This document shows positions 43,031 through 55,620 of a DNA stretch of 64,000 nucleotides, piece after piece. Within the stretch, counting starts at the first letter, position 1. Each line of letters begins with the position of its first letter. The notes below the pieces were generated by a model. The model saw only the letters and a program-made list of their open reading frames with translations. It was not told the origin of the DNA and made no database searches. A program made the translations under genes and the position numbers. Source of the DNA: Chlorocebus sabaeus (taxonomy: Eukaryota > Chordata > Mammalia > Primates > Cercopithecidae); assembly GCF_047675955.1 (NCBI RefSeq), contig NC_132910.1:113381143-113445142 (forward strand), written 5' to 3'.

Positions 43031-44394
43031 TAAGTTCAATGCTATGTTTGTGCATTTGTGTGTGTGTACATGTACTCTCATGCCTGTGCAGAAATTTCTA
43101 CACATTAAAGACCTGAACTAATATACAGCAACATGTTAATTGCTGTGGAGTTGCAGCTGGTTATTTTCTTCATTTAAGAAAAAAAAAGTGAACACTGATT
43201 CTTTTAAAACTGTTAAAATATACATCTAAAATTATAAACTAGATAATTTTGTGGTTATTTTTCTGCCTTAATTAGATTAATTTATATTATTACTTTCCAG
43301 ACTTTGGTAGACTTTAAGGAGATGTTATTTATATTATGCTTTTAAAATGTGTTCCTTTAGTCTGTTTTGTCTTACCTATGAAGGAAGGGAGAGATACTCA
43401 GCTATAGAATTACTTGGATAAAATGAGTGCTGTCTACTCCACAATAAATTATAGGCAATGTAGTAAAATAGATCAAACTGTAAAGAAGAATCTGTAGAAA
43501 TGACTTGATGATACACCTCTGTTTGGAATTCCTGTTAGATTAACCAAGTGTATTTTAAAATAAGATTTTAATCCCTGCTATCTTTCATTCTCTAAAATGT
43601 TTTCTTCTTAAATAGGAATTGAATTGTTTGTTATCTGATTATGCCAAATGGCCATGAAATTAGCTATTGGGATTAAAAGAGTTGTTGATTTATTCATCTC
43701 TATCCAGGATGCACATATTATCTAAAATGAGAAAGCTTAATACCAGTCACTCAAAAACAAACGAACAAAAAAAGATAAGATTTTCTATTTGTTCAGTAGA
43801 AAAAGAAAGCAGAGGTGGCTGCACTCCACATATTCTCTCTGTTTTCATTCCAAATTGGGTATAATTTTAGAGGCCAGAACACCGCTTTAGTAAAGATATG
43901 GCTAGGTTAATGTCTTTTTCTGTTCATTAGTACACAGTTCTGATTAAAGCAAGGCATGCTTAGAAATTAAAATTTTAATGGTAAAACATTGTTACCAATT
44001 CATCTCAAATAATAACCATGTAACAAATAAAACAGTATATTCTAAACTTAGGATGTAGTATATCGTTTTCCTTTCCATAGTCAAAGTAACATATCAACAT
44101 TCTTTTAACAAATTATGCCTGCATACAATGACACCTGTTCCTCTTTTTCTCACTTCTGAAGATTAAATCATCACAAATAAAATTTTAAAATAAATCATAT
44201 CCTTTGGTGAATACAAATTGGTATACATAAAATGTAAAAAATTAGTGAAAGTAAATATCATTAAATTTTATTATACAAAAATAAAGGTAATGTAAATTTA
44301 TCTTACACAAATTAAATAATTATATGTAATCCTCTATACCAAAAATATTTCAAACTGGAAAAGGTTTCAACATATCATAAGCAAATAGTAAACA
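43031..44394. other. Unassigned, mostly repeat-free AT-rich sequence, about 1.4 kb
   Basis: No gene or repeat family recognised. The part 43180-43690 has the look of single-copy non-coding DNA with homeodomain-like ATTA cores ('gccttaattagattaattta'). Confidence 0.4.
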
Positions 44395-45845
44395 TTCTTA
44401 ATAAAGAACAAAGCCAGAGGCATCACATTACCCAACTTCAAACTATACTATAAGACCACAGTAATCAAAAGAGCACAGTGACTAATACAAAAACAGACAC
44501 AAAGACTAATGGAACAGAAAAGAGATCCCAGAAATAAAGCTGCACACCTACAATCATCTGATCGTCAGTAAAGTTGACAAAAATAAGCAATAGAGAAAGG
44601 ACTCTTTGTTCAATAAATGGTACTGGAATAACTGGCTGGCCACACACAGAAGATTGAAACTGGACACTTAACTTTCACCATATACAAAAATTAACTAACG
44701 ATGGATTAAAGATTTAAGTGTAAGACCTCAAACTATAAAAATCCTCAAAGAAAGCCTAGGACACATTCTTCTCAACATTAGCCTTAGGAAATAATTTATG
44801 GTTAAGTCCCCAGAAGTGATTGCAACAAAAACAAAAATTGACAAAAGGTTTCTAAGTAAACTAAAAAGCTTCTGCATATCAAAGAAAACGTGGAACAGAA
44901 CAAACAGACAACCTACAGAATGGGAGAAGATATTCACAAACTATGCATCCAACAAAAGACTAATATTCAGTATCTATAGAGAACTTAAACAATAAGCAAA
45001 GAATAGCCCCGTTAAAAAATGGGCAAAGGACATGAACAAACACCTCTCAAAAAAAAGACATATAAGCAACTAACAACCATAGGAAAAAAATGTTCATAAT
45101 CACCAATCATCAGAGAAATGCAAATCAAAACCACAATGGAACATCATCTCACACCTCAGAATGGCTATTATCAAAAAGTCAAAAAAGCAATAGATGCTGG
45201 TAACCTACAGAGAAAAGGAAATGCTTATACACTGTTAGTGGAAATGCAAATTAGCTTAGCCACTGTGGAAAGCTATTTAGAGAATTCTGAAAGAACTAAA
45301 AACAGAACTACCATCCAACCCAACAATCCCATTACCGGATATAGAGCCAAGGGTGAATAAGTTGTTCTACCAAGAAGACAGATGCACTCCTATGTTCACT
45401 GTGGAACCATTCACAATAGCAAAACCATAGAACTAACCCAAGTGCTTATCAGTGGTGGATTTTATAAGGAACATGTGGTACATATACACTGCAGAATACT
45501 ATGAAGCCACAAAAAAGAAGGAAAACATGTCCTTTGCAGCAACATAGACACAGTTCGAGGCCATTATCCTAAGCAATTTAATGCAAGAGAGGAAAAACCA
45601 AATACTACATATTCTCACTTATAAGTAGGAGCTAAGCACTGAGTACACGTAAACATAAAGATGGGAACCATCGACACTAAAGACGACTAGAAAGTGGGGG
45701 CAACATGGGCTGAAAAGCTACCTATTTGCTATTACACTTACTATTGGATGGTATCATCTATACCCCAAACCTCAGGACTACACAATATACCTGACTAACA
45801 AACATACACATGCAAAACAAAATAAAAGTGGAAATTACTTTTTTA
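44395..45845 (+). mobile_element. 5'-truncated primate L1 (L1P), ORF2 3' part and 3' UTR
   Basis: About 1.45 kb of close L1 match: 'ggcatcacattacccaactt', 'ctaatggaacagaaaagaga', 'aactatgcatccaacaaaag', 'gaaatgcaaatcaaaaccac', 'cattcacaatagcaaaacca', 'ctcacttataagtaggagct', 'accccaaacctcaggacta', and an A-rich end. ORF2 is broken by several stops. It is older than the L1 at 18.5 kb only by rough impression. Confidence 0.9.
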
Positions 45846-45954
45846 AAAAAATAACTAGAATTGATTAAGAAATACACAAAATAATGGAAGAAAGAAATAA
45901 AGGAAAGAAGGATAAAAAGGAGCTGGGGGGTCGGGAAGAAAACAGCAAAATATT

Positions 45955-46420
45955 TGAAGATCAATTATGGGTAGAGGAAACTCATATACTTATTTAAATA
46001 CTGAAAAAAGATGCTCAACTTTCTTCATCATTAGAGAAGGGAAAATTAAAACTCAGAAGATAGACTTAACCCATTGCATAGCAGCAATAAGGTAGTTGAT
46101 ACTTGTTTGCTAAGGTGACGAGAAACAGGAATGCTTGTGTATTGCTTGTGGAACTGAACATTGTTGTAAATTCTGACAGCTATTTTCCTGTATCCCTTAG
46201 AATCAGTTATGCATACATATTCGATCCAGCATTTTCCTTTCTACATCTTCACAGTACAAGACAATATCATCACAAGACTGTTTGGGGCAGTATTTTCTGT
46301 GATAGAAAAGTAATAGAAACCTCATAAATGTTCATCAGCCAGTAAAACAGACACCTCAGGTTCTGAACACCAGAGTATACAGAACCACCTAATACCTGAG
46401 CTGTAAATTATGGCCCATTT
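45955..46420 (+). mobile_element. Older L1M ORF2 relic
   Basis: 'aagatgctcaactttcttca' then 'tcattagagaagggaaaatt', 'gagaaacaggaatgcttgtg', 'tgtattgcttgtgg', and 'aatagaaacctcataaatgt' then 'tcatcagcc' follow L1 ORF2 order at high divergence. It lies directly after the younger L1P, followed by an 18-nt A run (46421-46438). Confidence 0.6.
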
Positions 46421-46577
46421 AAAAAAAAAAAAAAAAAATTCTAAGCAGCTATATTTAAAAAAAAGGAAAGAAAGAAAGAAAAAAAAAGCAGTTCAAGGTC
46501 ACAACTCCAAGGCATCCTCTTGATGAAAATGAAAATGTCTTCTGTTTTTTTCCAGCTTTTATCAAAGTAATTAAACT

Positions 46578-46885
46578 GGGAGGGCGTGGTGGCTCACGCC
46601 TGTAATCCCAGCACTTTGGGAGATCAAGGCGGGCAGATCACAAGGTCAGGAGATCAAGACCATTCTGGCTAACATGGTGAAACTCCATCACTACTAAAAA
46701 TACAAAAAATTAGCCGGGTGGAGGCGGGCACCTGTAGTCCCAGATACTCGGGAGACTGAGGCAGGAGAATGGCATGAACCTGGGAGGTGGAGCTTGCAGT
46801 GAGCCGAGATCGTGCCACTGCACTCCAGCCTGGGCGAGGGAGCGAGACTCCATCTCAAAAAAAATATATATATATAAAAGATATA
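46578..46885 (+). mobile_element. AluY-type element
   Basis: Sense Alu ('gggagggcgtggtggctcac') with AluY-like 'ggtcaggagatcaagaccat' and a small deletion near 'gggtggaggcgggca'. The tail passes into (AT)n up to about 46895. Confidence 0.92.
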
Positions 46886-46895
46886 TATATATATC

Positions 46896-47564
46896 TTAGG
46901 TTTATTTGACTTTTTCATCTTTTTATTTCCCTGTTCTGCATAAGACAAGAAACTCTCAAGTTAATTTTTTGGAATAAAGTCATTGGTGACTGTTATAACA
47001 AAAACTAATTAGATGGATCTTAGTACCAAAAGACTTAGAATCACTTGCTCTTCCAGCTGCCCAAACTTCTCCTCCACAGATCCAGGTAGACACAGAGGAC
47101 AGAAGCAGACAATCTGGCAGTCACTTTCTGCTGTGAAACAAAGGAGTTTTAAAGAAAATTATGTAGAGTAACCCAAGAACATCATGACATATATAAGGAA
47201 ACGAATGAGAATAAAATAATTGTAGCTTAAAAATGTTTGCTCGCTATCTTCTTTGGTATGTTGTGAACTGGATGGTATAAGGAGCTATATTTGCCATATA
47301 TTACATTTTATTTCTGTCCATATTTTTAAAAATATGGCAAAATACTAAGATTCTTAAAAATATGAATGGGGATTGTACTGGTGCTTTTTGCATGATGGAT
47401 ACTTTTCTGTTTATTTAACATGTTTAAATGGTTAAATGTTGTTTTCCAAAGTTTCATCCTTATTAGCTTCTTCATGTTCTGCTAGTTTCAGTTTGCAAGT
47501 ATGACAAGGAAATACAGAAAAAAAGTTGGTTCATTGTTTTCTAGAAGGAATATAAATACTATTC
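46896..47564. other. Unassigned sequence
   Basis: No gene or repeat recognised. Confidence 0.45.
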
Positions 47565-47720
47565 ATTTAATACACATTTTTGTATAATCATTTACTATAT
47601 TCTAGGAACAGTCCTATTTGCTGGTGATGGGAAGATACTTAGCCAATTTGTCTTAAAGGGTCTTGGTTGATGGGGCCAGGTAGTAAACCAACAGTAAGGT
47701 GGGTGTATTATTGGAGCAAA
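47565..47720 (-). mobile_element. L2 3' end, antisense
   Basis: 'atttactatattctaggaac' then 'agtcctatttgctggtgatg' and 'ggaagatactt' match the antisense L2 end ('tactatgtgccaggcactgt' then 'tctaggtgctggggatac'). Confidence 0.5.
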
Positions 47721-48139
47721 AATAGAGCCCCTTACTTCAATCATTTACTTAATATAACCAGCAAATATTAATTTTCTAAAAAAAGACTATACATCTTTAG
47801 GAAAAATGACAAGAAAAGACAGATTGTGTTGGGAGAGGCTATGTGTCTTTCAAGAAGAAGATTTTAAATAAGTATTGATTCAATTTAATACTCTCTTACA
47901 AAGGGTTTTAGAAATAAAAATAGTAATCATAAGTAGATATTCCTTTTTGATTGTTTATCTGTTTTTAAATGACACAACTGATACAACCTGAGCTATTTCA
48001 TCATCACTATGTATGAATAACTTCTAGGGCGTGTTATTATGCAATAGGTTGTTTTACAAAGAAAAGTCAGACCTTTTGCACAACTTCAAGACTGCTTCTT
48101 CTGTGTCTAACTTAAATTATATCAAATTATATCATCCTG
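47721..48139. other. Unassigned sequence
   Basis: No gene or repeat recognised. Confidence 0.45.
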
Positions 48140-48365
48140 GTCATGATAATTGCCATTGTCTTATTTTAGGCACTAATAACTTCTCCCCTTGTTTACTCCA
48201 ACTGCCTCTTTTCTGATCCATCTAGTTTTATTCTTGTTCCCAGTCAGTTTATTCTCCACATTGCTGTCAAAGAAGTAATTCTAAAATACAAATTATATTA
48301 TGCTCCCTACTTAAAACCATTCCACTGTACTCCAGGAATGTCCTGTGAAGCTCATGATTTACTCC
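48140..48365 (+). mobile_element. L2 ORF2 3' region fragment
   Basis: 'ccatctagttttattcttgt', 'tctccacattgctgtcaaag' then 'aagtaattctaaaatacaaa', 'tatgctccctacttaaaacc', and 'attccactgtactccagga' follow the L2 segment upstream of the one at 17.5 kb. Confidence 0.55.
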
Positions 48366-49069
48366 TAAGCAAAACAGTTCACTAAGACATGGATGAAAAT
48401 CAAGAGTAATTTTTTTAATGGACTAAGAGGAACAGCATGATTAGATCTTTCCAATGTCAAATATAATAACTGAGTCATTCTGGGAAATTTCCCCTTTGGT
48501 CTGAGTGTACTTATTTCCTAGTATGAACTATCCAAGACAACACTCGTAAGTACTCAAGTACATTTCTAATAATACTTGTAGAATGAGATTATAAGGAGTT
48601 ATTACATGTAAAGAAGAAAGGGAGAAAGAGTGAAAGGAGAGAAGAGGGAAAGCAGAAGAGAAAGAAAATAAGGTAAAATAGTAGGAAAGGAAAAGCCTTT
48701 CATTTTATTCCATCTGCCTATTTAAATGTAGAAAATGTCAGGTGATATTTAAGGAGATAATAATAGTATATTAATTACTAATTGATGTTTTGCATGTATG
48801 TAGAAGGGTCTAACCAGAAAATGTCTATGTATCCATTAACTTCCAAATTGTGTAATTTAAAATGTCTTTAACTCATTGACAGCTTATAAACAGCCAAAAG
48901 AAAAATAATCAGATATCTTAGAGGAACTTCTGTAATGGCCAACTATTGAAATAGTGGATCTTGCAAAGAAAATAAGTTTTTTTTTCTCCTGAAAGAAAAC
49001 ATAAATAAATATTCATTATTTATCAAGGACCTTTGAAATGCTAAGAAACTTATTATATAAGAAATATTA
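48366..49069. other. Unassigned sequence with a purine tract
   Basis: A GA-rich tract (about 48611-48675) is the only notable feature. Confidence 0.5.
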
Positions 49070-49205
49070 TTAATACCATTATTATTGTTATTCCCATTTT
49101 ACAATGGAAAAAGAGAGATTAAATAGCAGGCATTGAAACTCAGAGAGATTAAAAGGCAAGCATAACTTACAGTGAATGACAGATCCAGGTCAGACGTTGC
49201 TCTCC
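49070..49205 (-). mobile_element. MIR SINE, antisense
   Basis: 'attattgttattcccatttt' then 'acaatggaaaaagagagatt', and 'aacttacagtgaatgacaga' then 'tccaggtcagacgttgctct', match antisense MIR. A small partial duplication of 'gagattaaa' occurs within (49113 and 49146). Confidence 0.7.
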
Positions 49206-49704
49206 TTCATAGAAAAGACTCATGGCCATTGAGTGCAACATCGGCAGTACAGGAAGGCCTTTGCTGAGGACCCTTAGTTTGCAGGTAGTCAGCCTCATAA
49301 CAGACACTAAAATAGTAACTTTAATTTTATTCATTGTAACTTCCAATTCTATCTCTATCTAGGTAAGTCTTATTATGAAAGAGATGGTTCAGGCAACCCA
49401 GGAACTACCTGGCCAAGATAACTTAATATCACTTCAAGTCCAGGAACAGGTAAAAAATGAGACATACATAATCTAAAACTAAGTTACAACCTTAGCCAAA
49501 TATGCAAATATGTTTCTTGGCCATATTGTTCTGCTATGCATACTTAAGGAATCTTTTGAATTCCCATTATTATATTTTGAAATGATAACACTTGAAACTG
49601 TTAAAAATAACAGCTTGAATAGATTTATGAATAGTCTGCTTAGAAAATTAATTTATTCTTGTTATATTAATTAAATAATTGGAAACAACTTGAGTTTTCT
49701 TACT
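49206..49704. other. Unassigned sequence
   Basis: No gene or repeat recognised. Confidence 0.45.
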
Positions 49705-49905
49705 ACATATCAGGTATTGCTTATGCAGTAATGTCCAGGACAAATAGAGCTACTTATTCCGTTAAGCTCACAATGTACCAAGTAAGGTAGATAGTGAGCA
49801 AACTTATTTTTAAGCTACAGTTATATTAAGTACTAAAAAGAGAAATATGTAGATTATGAATGGGGATAAACTAGGGATTTAAGATAGCCAGAATACTAAA
49901 GTGTG
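49705..49905 (-). mobile_element. Possible L2 3' region, antisense
   Basis: 'tactacatatcaggtattgc', 'gttaagctcacaatgtacca' and the following 'aagtactaaaaagagaaata' fit the antisense L2 3' UTR order but are strongly decayed. Confidence 0.4.
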
Positions 49906-50639
49906 TTTTCTCTAGAAAAAATACACTTTCAACATAGACTGTAAGTATGAGTAGGAGCTGGCTTATCAATAAATATGAAAAAGTCCTTCCAGGCAGCAGG
50001 AATAGCATGTATTATGGCTGCAAACTGGGAAGCATTTTGGTATCTCTTGATACATCTGGGAAAAAATAAATAAATGAATAAACATGCCAATGGATAATAG
50101 AGGCTTTTTAGGAGAACTGTGTGGAAAGGGTGGATATGCCTAGAAACATGGGAACTGAGGTCATGTTGCATCTTAGTCAAGTAAGTAAGGATTTAAAAAT
50201 TTATGTTAAGTCTAAGTAGTGATGAAATATTTTCATAAATTATTTTGATTAATGGATATGTAGTTACCCCTTATTTGTGTTCCAATAATACTCCCAACTT
50301 ACTGTTGGTTTACTACCTTGCCCCATCAATTATGAGATCATTTAAGACAAATTGGCTAGGTATTTTCCCATCACCAGCAAATAGGACTCATCCTAGAATA
50401 CAGTACATGATTATACAAAAATATGTATTATATGAGAAGTATTTATCCTCCCTCTAGAAAACAAAGAACCATTTTGTTTGCTTAATTTGCTTGTCATATT
50501 TTTGTAAGAATGAAACTTTAGAAAATAACATTTAACCATTTAAATACGTTAAATAAACAGAAAAAATTCAACTTTTTTAAAGCATCAGTGCAATCTCCAT
50601 CCACATTTTTAAGAATCTTAATATTTTGACATATTTTTT
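49906..50639. other. Unassigned AT-rich sequence
   Basis: No gene or repeat recognised. Confidence 0.45.
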
Positions 50640-51350
50640 AAGAATATAGACAGAAAATGTAACATATGGTGCCTTAGCTTATTACCCCTTCCATCATTGG
50701 TTATGTGAATCTCTACCTAATACTAATTATTCTGTATCATCCCATGCATGTTCATATACTGTTTACTATATATCTATATATTTATAACAATACATTTTAT
50801 TGCTTTAGATGTCATCATGGTGTATGAGCCATTGGTAACTTTTTTTTTCATTCTTTCTTCTACTTCCAGTAGAGCAGTGTTTTCATCTTCCCTATCCTTG
50901 ACAACACTTAACTATTACCAAATCTTTTGATTATTTTTTAAAGCAATGAGACTCTATCGTTTTAACTTTATTTAAGAAGTCTCATTGTGCAGAAATCTTT
51001 TTTTAATTAAAGATAGTAATTGGTAGACATTTCTTTTGTAATTTGTATTTTTGTATCCTTACTCTGCCATAGTAAAAGTATTCTTTTTTCTTTCTTCCAA
51101 AGGTTAAAAGTTTTGCTTGTCACATTTGGGAATTTAATCAATTTGGAAATTTTAAATCCATCCTAAGAAATCTGAATGTAGTATTTTCCCAATAACCTCA
51201 CCTTTAGTAAACAATTATTTTCCATAAATTGTAGGAATCTTCAGACACATCAATTATCTATTTTTATGTGGGTCTCTTGTAAAAGTATTCAAGCTGTTTC
51301 ATTGGTTTATATGCCTAACACTGTTTCCATTGTTATGGACTTATAAGTTC
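50640..51350 (-). mobile_element. Old L1 (L1M) ORF2 3' region, antisense
   Basis: The order follows antisense L1 ORF2: 'ccctatccttgacaacactt' then 'aactattacc', 'aaaggttaaaagttttgctt', 'tttgggaatttaatcaattt', 'attttaaatccatcctaaga', and 'tttttatgtgggtctcttgt'. Strongly diverged. Confidence 0.5.
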
Positions 51351-51413
51351 AAACGGTGGCTTGCCAGTTATTTACTATTATACATAGAAAGTAGCAAGTA
51401 TCTTAGATTAGAC

Positions 51414-52224
51414 CAGCGGTCCCCAATCCCTGGGTCACAGACCAGTAACAATCTATGTCCTATTAGGAACCAGGCCACACAGCAGGAGGTGAGCGGTGGG
51501 TAAGCAAGCAAAGCTTCATCTGTATTTACCGCTGCTTCCCATCACTTGCGTTACTGTCTGAGCTCTGCCTCCTTTCAGATCAGCAGTGTCATTACATTCT
51601 TAGAAGAGCTCAAACTCTATTATGAACTGAGCATGCGAGAGATCTAGGTTGTGTGCTCCTTATGAGAATCTAATGCATAATGATCTGTCACTGTCTCCCA
51701 TCACACCCAGGTGGGACCGCCCAGCTGCAGGAAAGCAAGCTCAGGGCTCGCGTTGATTCTACATTATGGTGAGTTGTACAATTATTTCATTATATATTAC
51801 AGTGTAATAATAGAAATAAAATGTACAATAAATGCACTTGAATCATCCCCAAACCATCCTTAATCCCTGGTACATGAAAAAATTGTCTTCAGTCAGTCTC
51901 GGTGGCTCACGCCTGTAACCCAGCTATTTGGGAGGCCGAGGCAAGCTGATCACCTGAGGTCAGGAGTTCGAGACCAGCCTGGTCAATATGGTGAAATCCC
52001 ATCTCTATTAAAATACAAAAATTAGTCGGGCATGGTGGCACATACCTGTAATCCCAGTTACTCAGGAGAATCACGTGAACTCGGCTCGGGAGATGGAGGT
52101 TGCAGTGAGTGGAGATAGCATCACTCCAGTCCAGCCTTGGTGGCAGAGCTAGATTCCGCCTGAAAAAAAAAAAAAAAGTCTTCCATGAAACCAGTCCCTG
52201 GTGTCAAAAAAGTTGGGGCCACTG
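51414..52224 (-). mobile_element. MER1A-type hAT-Charlie element, interrupted by an Alu
   Basis: The terminus 'cagcggtccccaatccctgg' and the other end 'aaaaagttggggccactg' are the inverted terminal repeats of MER1. Internal blocks 'aggaaccaggccacacagca' then 'ggaggtgagcggtgggtaag', 'cttatgagaatctaatgcat', and 'ttattacagtg'-type sequence match MER1A. Subtracting the Alu leaves about 520 bp, the expected length. The 8-bp target duplication is too decayed to call. Confidence 0.9.
51891..52177 (+). mobile_element. AluS-type element inside MER1A
   Basis: Sense Alu with AluS-type 'atcacctgaggtcaggagtt' and 'cgagaccagcctggtcaata', a short internal deletion near 'cccagttactcaggagaatc', and an A tail at about 52163-52177. 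'gtcttc' on both sides (51885-51890 and 52178-52183) is part of a target duplication. Confidence 0.92.
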
Positions 52225-52259
52225 CCTTAGAAAGATATGTGTCAGGCTACCTATGAGCC

Positions 52260-53500
52260 CACCAAAGGCATTCATAATTTTTGTAACATTCTTCTCAATT
52301 TCTAGCATTTCCTTTTGCTTTTTTCTTTTACAATGCCCATTCTGGCATGTCATCCACTTTTGCCATTAGAGCCACTGGTATATTAATTGTAGGTTTTTAA
52401 AACTCCTAGTCTGATAATTCCAAAATCATTTTCATATCTTGGTCTGGTTCTGATGCTTGCTTTGTCTCTTCAGACTGTGTTTTTTGCCTTTTACATGACT
52501 TTGTAGTTTTAGTTGAAAGCCAGGCATGATGTATAGAGTAAAATAAACTGAGGTATACAGGCATTTAGTGTGAGGTTTTCTATTTATGTGACTGAGTTAG
52601 GTGTATTTGCTGTTTGCAGTCCCTGTAATGTTAGAGGCTAGAATTTTAATTTTTTTTTTAATTATTTTGTCTGTTGTCTTGGATTTTTTTTTCAGATACC
52701 CCTTCTTCAAGCAGGATCTTAGGATTGCAATTCTTTTGGCTACAATCCACTATTATACAATATTGATATGGTGGTACGGTGTGGGAAGAGGGAAATAACA
52801 CTTAGTCCTATAATTCAATCTCAGTCTTTTAGTAAGCCTGAGTTCGTTCGAACCCTTTCACCATGGTTTCAAAAGCTACACAGGAACTGGAGTTGAGCAT
52901 TTGCCTTCTCCCAGGTTGGTTAGGCTTTGGTACAACTCCAGTCATGAGGCTTTGCTGAAATCGTTCCCCTCAGTGAAGGTCTTATTAAGGAAAATAGAGA
53001 GCTCTGGGCATATTTCAAAATGGTTCCTTTTTGCCCAAGCCCTGCCAGAAGCACCAGTGGAATGTTTTCCCAGATCTTCACAGTGAGTAGTTGTTAGGGT
53101 TCCCGGAAGTAAAGCTTGCAAAAGTGTGGTGGAATCTTCCTAAGACTGGAAACCCTCAGTTTTACATTTTCATATTTATGCACATACAGCCTCCAGCAAT
53201 TCAACTACAGTTTGAAGTGTTCTCCTCGGTACTGGCTTCAACTGCTCCAGGGCTTCTGCTCTTGGAAAACTGTGCTGCTCTGTACTCCCCTGTTTATCTT
53301 TCTAGTCTGAAGGGCGGCAGTTTGCCCCGTGACCTCAGATCTCTGATGGATCTAATACATGCTGATTTTCAATTTGTTCAGCTTTTTTCTCATCTTGAGG
53401 ATGACAGTGAGGACTTCCAATTTGTTATAAAGCCAGAAACCAAAGTTGTATTATTCTTCTGAATAGCAATTTCTGACTTGTTACTAATAAAGACTGAATA
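52260..53500 (-). mobile_element. Probable L1M-family 5' UTR-type sequence, antisense
   Basis: About 1.2 kb resembles a moderately repeated sequence I associate with old L1 in antisense: 'gttgaaagccaggcatgatg', 'agtaaaataaactgaggtat', 'gggttcccggaagtaaagct', 'ctgctccagggcttctgctc' and 'tttgccccgtgacctcagat' then 'ctctgatggatct'. A plus-strand frame of 123 codons (53091-53462) lies in it but has no recognisable domain. The assignment needs a library search. Confidence 0.4.
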
Positions 53501-53999
53501 AAAAAACAGCTGTCAAGTAAAAGTGAATGTGTGACATAGGGCCCATTAAAAATTGTGTTCTCTGACATGTCAAGTGGTAAGTTGAAGTGTGCATCGCTGT
53601 AATCCATCTTTTAAGAGAAAATTCAACATGAAGATAGCTTTTTAAATATTGGCATTATCTTTATAAAGGGTTCAATATCATTAACATCTTATGTCTGAAC
53701 ATTTTTATTTTGACCATAAAAATCCATTTTTTTCTGAAAGAATAAAAATAGTCTAGAAGTTGTGTGATGAATATTAAACTCAGGAGTGAGAACAGGAACT
53801 CAGTGGTGGCTTTGGTGTGGATGCAGTATACAGATTGGACTTTGGCCCGATCATGTCATGTATCTTTTCCTCACGTATAGGAGGTTGCTGCAATGCAAGC
53901 AATGAAGATATAGAAAGCCCCACTGAAATTTATTTGAGGTCTCATGGCCCTTCCTCATCCTTGGGAGGACTGTTGTGTCTATGGAGAATGTCCTGAACG
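53501..53999. other. Unassigned sequence
   Basis: No gene or repeat recognised. Confidence 0.45.
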
Positions 54000-54007
54000 T
54001 CTTAGAG

Positions 54008-54328
54008 CAGCGGTGCCTCATCTTTTTGGCACCAGGGACTGCTTTTGTGGAAAACAATTTTTCCATGCACGAGGTTGGGGGTAATGATTCAAGCGCACCA
54101 CATTTATCATTAGATTCTCATAAGGAGCGTGCAACCAAGATCCACTGCATACACAGTTCACAACGGGGTTCTCACTCCTATGAGAATCTAATGCGGAAGC
54201 CTCCCTCATGGGAGGCGGAGCTTAGGCGGTGATGCTCGCTGGTCCATGGCTCACCTCCTGCTGCGCAGCCCCGTTCCCAGCAGACCACTGACCAGTATGG
54301 TTCACAGATTGAGGGTTAGACATCCTTA
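54008..54328 (+). mobile_element. MER1B-type hAT-Charlie element with target duplication
   Basis: Starts 'cagcggtgcctcatcttttt' then 'ggcaccagggactgctttt'. It continues with 'atgattcaagcgcaccacat', 'gattctcataaggagcgtgc' and 'cctatgagaatctaatgcgg', and ends near 'gattgagggttagacatcct' then 'ta'. A perfect 8-bp target duplication 'tcttagag' lies at 54000-54007 and 54329-54336, as expected for hAT elements. The orientation is opposite to the MER1A 1.8 kb upstream. Non-autonomous; no transposase. Confidence 0.92.
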
Positions 54329-54336
54329 TCTTAGAG

Positions 54337-55317
54337 TGATGTCTCTCTAAATTTCTGCGCCGCTTCTCCAGCCTTCTCCAGAAGGCCAGCTATCTGGTAT
54401 ATAGGAAGACCTTGCCTTCCATAGAAGGAATATCTCTTAAATCTCCAGACGATACTTAGTGAAGACTCATGTGTTTAGACTTACCTTGTGGCTGTAGCAT
54501 CCTAGTACTCTAATTTCTTATGCCAACCTATATATAAACATTAAAAGTTTCAAAAATCTTTAATTGTTTCCTCCTTATGCCTGCCCATAGTGGATTCTTC
54601 CTTCTCCCACTTTACCACCAGCGATGAAACAGTCCTTAGTCTCCTCTTTCCGAAGAAGCTAGTTGATTTCTGAAACGCGGGTTTGTAGATTACTGTTTCT
54701 CTTCAGCTTTCAAATAGACTTTAACAACTATACATATACTTTTTCCTTTTTTAGCTTCTTTTTGCTGTTAGGATAGAGTGAGGTTTCTTTCTGTCTCTGA
54801 AATAAAAGTGGAAATTTATACTATAAGACTATTTTACTTATTAAAAAAATTATCAAATACCTGTAATTCTAAAAACATTAAAAAAATTAAGTTCAACCTC
54901 ATTCAGTATTTTCTATAAGTGATGTTATATTCTCTCCACTCTACTTAGAAACAGAGAGTTTATTCATTGACAGTGTTCTTCTGGCATTTTCTTTCTGTGG
55001 TGCAGAATTATGTGATTTGTGGTTTTCCCTCGAAACCTCTTTCTCCTGCCTCTAAGAGTGCTTTCCATCATGTGGCTTTTTGATTAATGTGCTCTCTGGA
55101 GTAGTTAATTTTATTAAGGTTACTCTTCACTTTGCAAGTCATTTTTCTAATGAAGTGATTTTAAGTAATTTGACTTTGTAACATCTGGAGATGCCTGCGA
55201 ACTCACCCATTGCATTAGAATGTGCACAGAAGGTAAGTTTTTTATTCTTTCTGATAGGTAAGTTTAGATTCATAGATTTCACATTCATTGATGTTATTAA
55301 AATTATATGGGTTTTCC
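54337..55317. other. Unassigned sequence, about 1 kb
   Basis: No gene or repeat family recognised. Confidence 0.45.
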
Positions 55318-55620
55318 TATTTTTGTTTTGTTTCGTTTTTCCAGACAAGGTCTCACTCCACCACCTAGGCTGGAATGAAGTGGCACTATCATGGTTCATC
55401 GCAGCCTCAACCCCCTGGGCTCAAGTGATCCTCCCATCTCAGCCTCCTGATTAAATCTGGACCTCAAGTGCACACTACATGCCTGGTTATTTTTATTATT
55501 TAATTTTTTTGTAGAGACAGTGTCTCACTATGTTGCCCAGGCTGGTCTCAAACTCCTGGGCTCAAATTCCTCCTGCCTCACAAGGTGCTAGGATTACAGG
55601 TATGAGCCACCATGTTTTCT
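55318..55620 (-). mobile_element. AluJ-type element, reverse orientation
   Basis: Antisense Alu with AluJ-like 'cccctgggctcaagtgatcc' and 'gtagagacagtgtctcacta', T-rich tail 'ttttgttttgtttcgttttt', ending 'gagccaccatgttttctcag'. Well diverged, one of the oldest complete Alus here. Confidence 0.9.

Noticed and set aside
53091..53462. Plus-strand open frame of 123 codons
   Set aside because: No start context, domain or codon bias; it lies in sequence that looks like antisense L1M.
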